Part shown: positions 62,719 to 64,000 of the stretch, piece after piece
How the letters are laid out: the number at the start of each line of letters is the position of its first letter
Numbering within the stretch: the first letter of the stretch is position 1
Source: an uncultured Bacteroidota bacterium
GTDB lineage: Bacteria; Bacteroidota; Bacteroidia; B-17B0; Aurantibacillaceae
Assembly: GCA_903893815.1 (NCBI GenBank)
Contig: CAITNS010000078.1
Coordinates: 30,010 to 94,009 of the forward strand
Direction of reading: 5' to 3'
Length of the DNA: 64,000 bases
Notes under the pieces: model-generated
Told to the model about the DNA's origin: nothing
The model's input: the letters and a program-made list of their open reading frames with translations, nothing else
The model's database searches: none
Made by a program: the position numbers and the translations under genes

Positions 62719-63915
62719 ATGGAAATAGATAAAAAACATATAAAAGCAATTGTAACTCAATTTGAGGAAATGAAATCCAAAGAAGAGTTGTTAGCACTAT
62801 TGAATGATGCTAAAGTGGTTTTGTATGGAGAAAAAGCAATTCCATTTTCTTTAAATCAGTTAAATTATCATTATACCCCAAAGGCTAATCGCAAACGTTA
62901 TATTCAGTTTACTGTTAAGAAAAAATCTGGGGCAGAAAGGGTAATTTCATCACCTAACAATGGCTTGAAGGAAATTCAAAAATGCCTTAATCTGGTTTTT
63001 CAATTAGTACATGAACCTAATCCAGCTGCAAATGGTTTTGTTCCTGGTAAGTCCATAGTTGATAATGCATTAATTCATGCAGGAAGTTTTTATGTTTACA
63101 ATATAGACTTGAAAGATTTCTTTCCAAGTATAGATCAGGCACGTATATGGGGTAGATTAAAAAAACCTCCATTTAATTTAAATGAGACTCAGAAAAGGTT
63201 AGATTTAGCTAACATAATTGCCTCCTTATGTTGTCATGAAATGGAAGTTGAACGAATGGATAACAGTGGCGCTTTTTTAAAAGTACTAAAGGCTGTTTTA
63301 CCGCAAGGCGCGCCTACATCACCGGTTCTATCAAATATTATATGTGAAAGGTTAGATATTAGGTTATCCGGAGTTGCAAAAAGATTCGGTCTTAAGTATT
63401 CCAGATATGCTGATGATATCACATTCAGCTCAATGCATAACGTGTATCAAAAGAATAGCGAATTTCTTACCGAAATAAACAGGATAATAACAGATCAAAA
63501 CTTTCATATTAAAGAAAGTAAGACTAGGTTACAAAAACAAGGGTTTCGTCAGGAAGTTACTGGACTAATCGTAAATGACAAACCAAATGTAAACAAGAGG
63601 TATATTTCAGAGTTAAGAATGTGGATTTACTATTGGGAACAATATGGTTATGAAAAGACAAGTAGTTTCTTTAAATCTAGGTATATTGCCGATAAAGGTC
63701 ATATAAAAAAGGGCACACCTAGTTTAGAAAATGTTCTAGCTGGTAAGTTAGAATATTTAAAGATGGTTAAGGGTAAAGATAATTCAATTTTTATAAAATT
63801 ATTTTCACGATTTAGTAAGTTAATTTATAAAGTGAATCCTATTAATAATATTTTAAAAATTTGGGAAAACGAGGGGATAGAAATAGCTATGAAAGCTTTT
63901 TATAATAATGATTAG
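62719..63915 (+). CDS. Retron-type reverse transcriptase
   Basis: A 398-residue retron RT that makes msDNA from the adjoining RNA. Motifs in order: fingers segment YIQFTVKKKSGAERVISSPN near residue 75, the retron-specific NAxxH signature in VDNALIHAGS, motif A YNIDLKDFFPSI, motif B VLPQGAPTSPVLSNIIC, motif C YSRYADDITFS with YADD, then QEVTGLIVNDKPNVNKRY, the VTG motif typical of retrons. The C-terminal region (about 300-398) is the thumb with an RNA-binding role. No second domain is fused. The partner effector is therefore expected as a separate gene, probably the one starting at 63963. Confidence 0.92.
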   Translation: MEIDKKHIKAIVTQFEEMKSKEELLALLNDAKVVLYGEKAIPFSLNQLNYHYTPKANRKRYIQFTVKKKSGAERVISSPNNGLKEIQKCLNLVFQLVHEPNPAANGFVPGKSIVDNALIHAGSFYVYNIDLKDFFPSIDQARIWGRLKKPPFNLNETQKRLDLANIIASLCCHEMEVERMDNSGAFLKVLKAVLPQGAPTSPVLSNIICERLDIRLSGVAKRFGLKYSRYADDITFSSMHNVYQKNSEFLTEINRIITDQNFHIKESKTRLQKQGFRQEVTGLIVNDKPNVNKRYISELRMWIYYWEQYGYEKTSSFFKSRYIADKGHIKKGTPSLENVLAGKLEYLKMVKGKDNSIFIKLFSRFSKLIYKVNPINNILKIWENEGIEIAMKAFYNND

Positions 63916-63962
63916 AAAAATTAAATTTAAATCAAGACAAACTTTGTAAAATAGATAATAAG

Positions 63963-64000
63963 ATGATTAATTTAATTAGTATTGATAAATATTTAGAGAA
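63963..64000 (+). CDS. Start of a further gene (cut by window edge), possible retron effector
   Basis: An ATG at 63963 opens a frame MINLISIDKYLE that remains open to the window end. It follows the retron RT stop by 47 bp in the same direction, the position in which effector genes of retrons usually lie. Only 12 codons are visible, so neither the start nor the function can be confirmed. Confidence 0.4.
   Translation, partial: MINLISIDKYLE

Larger units (their letters stand above)
41389..64000. mobile_element. Integrative element/defence island at mnmE (right end outside window)
   Basis: Starts at the probable att site in mnmE and includes the integrase, small accessory genes, a nine-gene restriction/RT/AbiH operon, MORN-repeat and other hypothetical genes, and a WYL-retron module. 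No core gene was recognised after 41406. Whether everything to 64000 belongs to one element is not certain; no conjugation genes are seen, so it is either non-conjugative or its transfer genes lie further on. Confidence 0.55.

Noticed and set aside
1..64000. tRNA, rRNA and other standard RNA genes
   Set aside because: No cloverleaf-type sequences, such as a GGTTCGAATCC arm outside coding regions, were seen by eye; a tRNA search program would be decisive.

Overview
The window looks like chromosomal DNA of a Bacteroidota bacterium; I cannot fix the order. The genome is AT-rich, has few clear Shine-Dalgarno sites, uses TAnnTTTG-type -7 promoter elements, and encodes secreted proteins with type IX secretion (T9SS) sorting domains of both type A and type B (gliding-associated). 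No tRNA, rRNA or CRISPR array was seen.

Positions 1-4440 and 6118-41406 are mostly core genome: partial proS, an envelope lipoprotein and a FadL-type porin; T9SS cargo; folD, ffh, a membrane glycosyltransferase and ftcD; an operon of two paralogous polysaccharide-deacetylase-like proteins plus an asparagine synthetase; a giant PKD-repeat protein; a PRTase, a BNR-repeat protein, a hydrolase, and a biotin-dependent carboxylase subunit; bioA, sucC, sucD (not adjacent) and mnmE. A small accessory patch (4554-6117) holds a mobile mystery protein A regulator next to a truncated partner B (Fic family), and a type II antitoxin followed by a decayed ParE-like toxin. Three long degenerate palindromic elements of one family sit in intergenic spaces at about 31.2, 35.6 and 39.8 kb.

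From 41389 the window enters an integrated element. The 3' end of mnmE (codons for FCIGK-stop) is a known attachment target for tyrosine-recombinase elements such as SGI1, and a tyrosine recombinase gene starts 200 bp further on. The other end is not inside the window. After a short module of small genes of unknown function comes a minus-strand defence operon of nine tightly spaced genes (57813 down to 45034): an XRE regulator, hsdM, hsdS, an Abi/UG-type reverse transcriptase, AbiH, an AlbA/Schlafen-type protein, hsdR, a possible GIY-YIG protein and a DUF262/DUF1524 (GmrSD-like) protein. The RT frame is interrupted by one TGA, after which the same frame continues for 45 codons. Upstream lies an array of eleven exact 10-bp units.

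The last 3 kb hold a retron. A retron-type RT is preceded by a non-coding RNA region bounded by perfect 14-bp inverted repeats (a1/a2) with two GCAA-capped hairpins. A WYL-domain regulator gene lies upstream, and both it and the retron RNA promoter carry a 17-bp palindrome of the form GTGCA-N7-TGCAC, suggesting joint control. The next gene, perhaps the effector, is cut off by the window edge.
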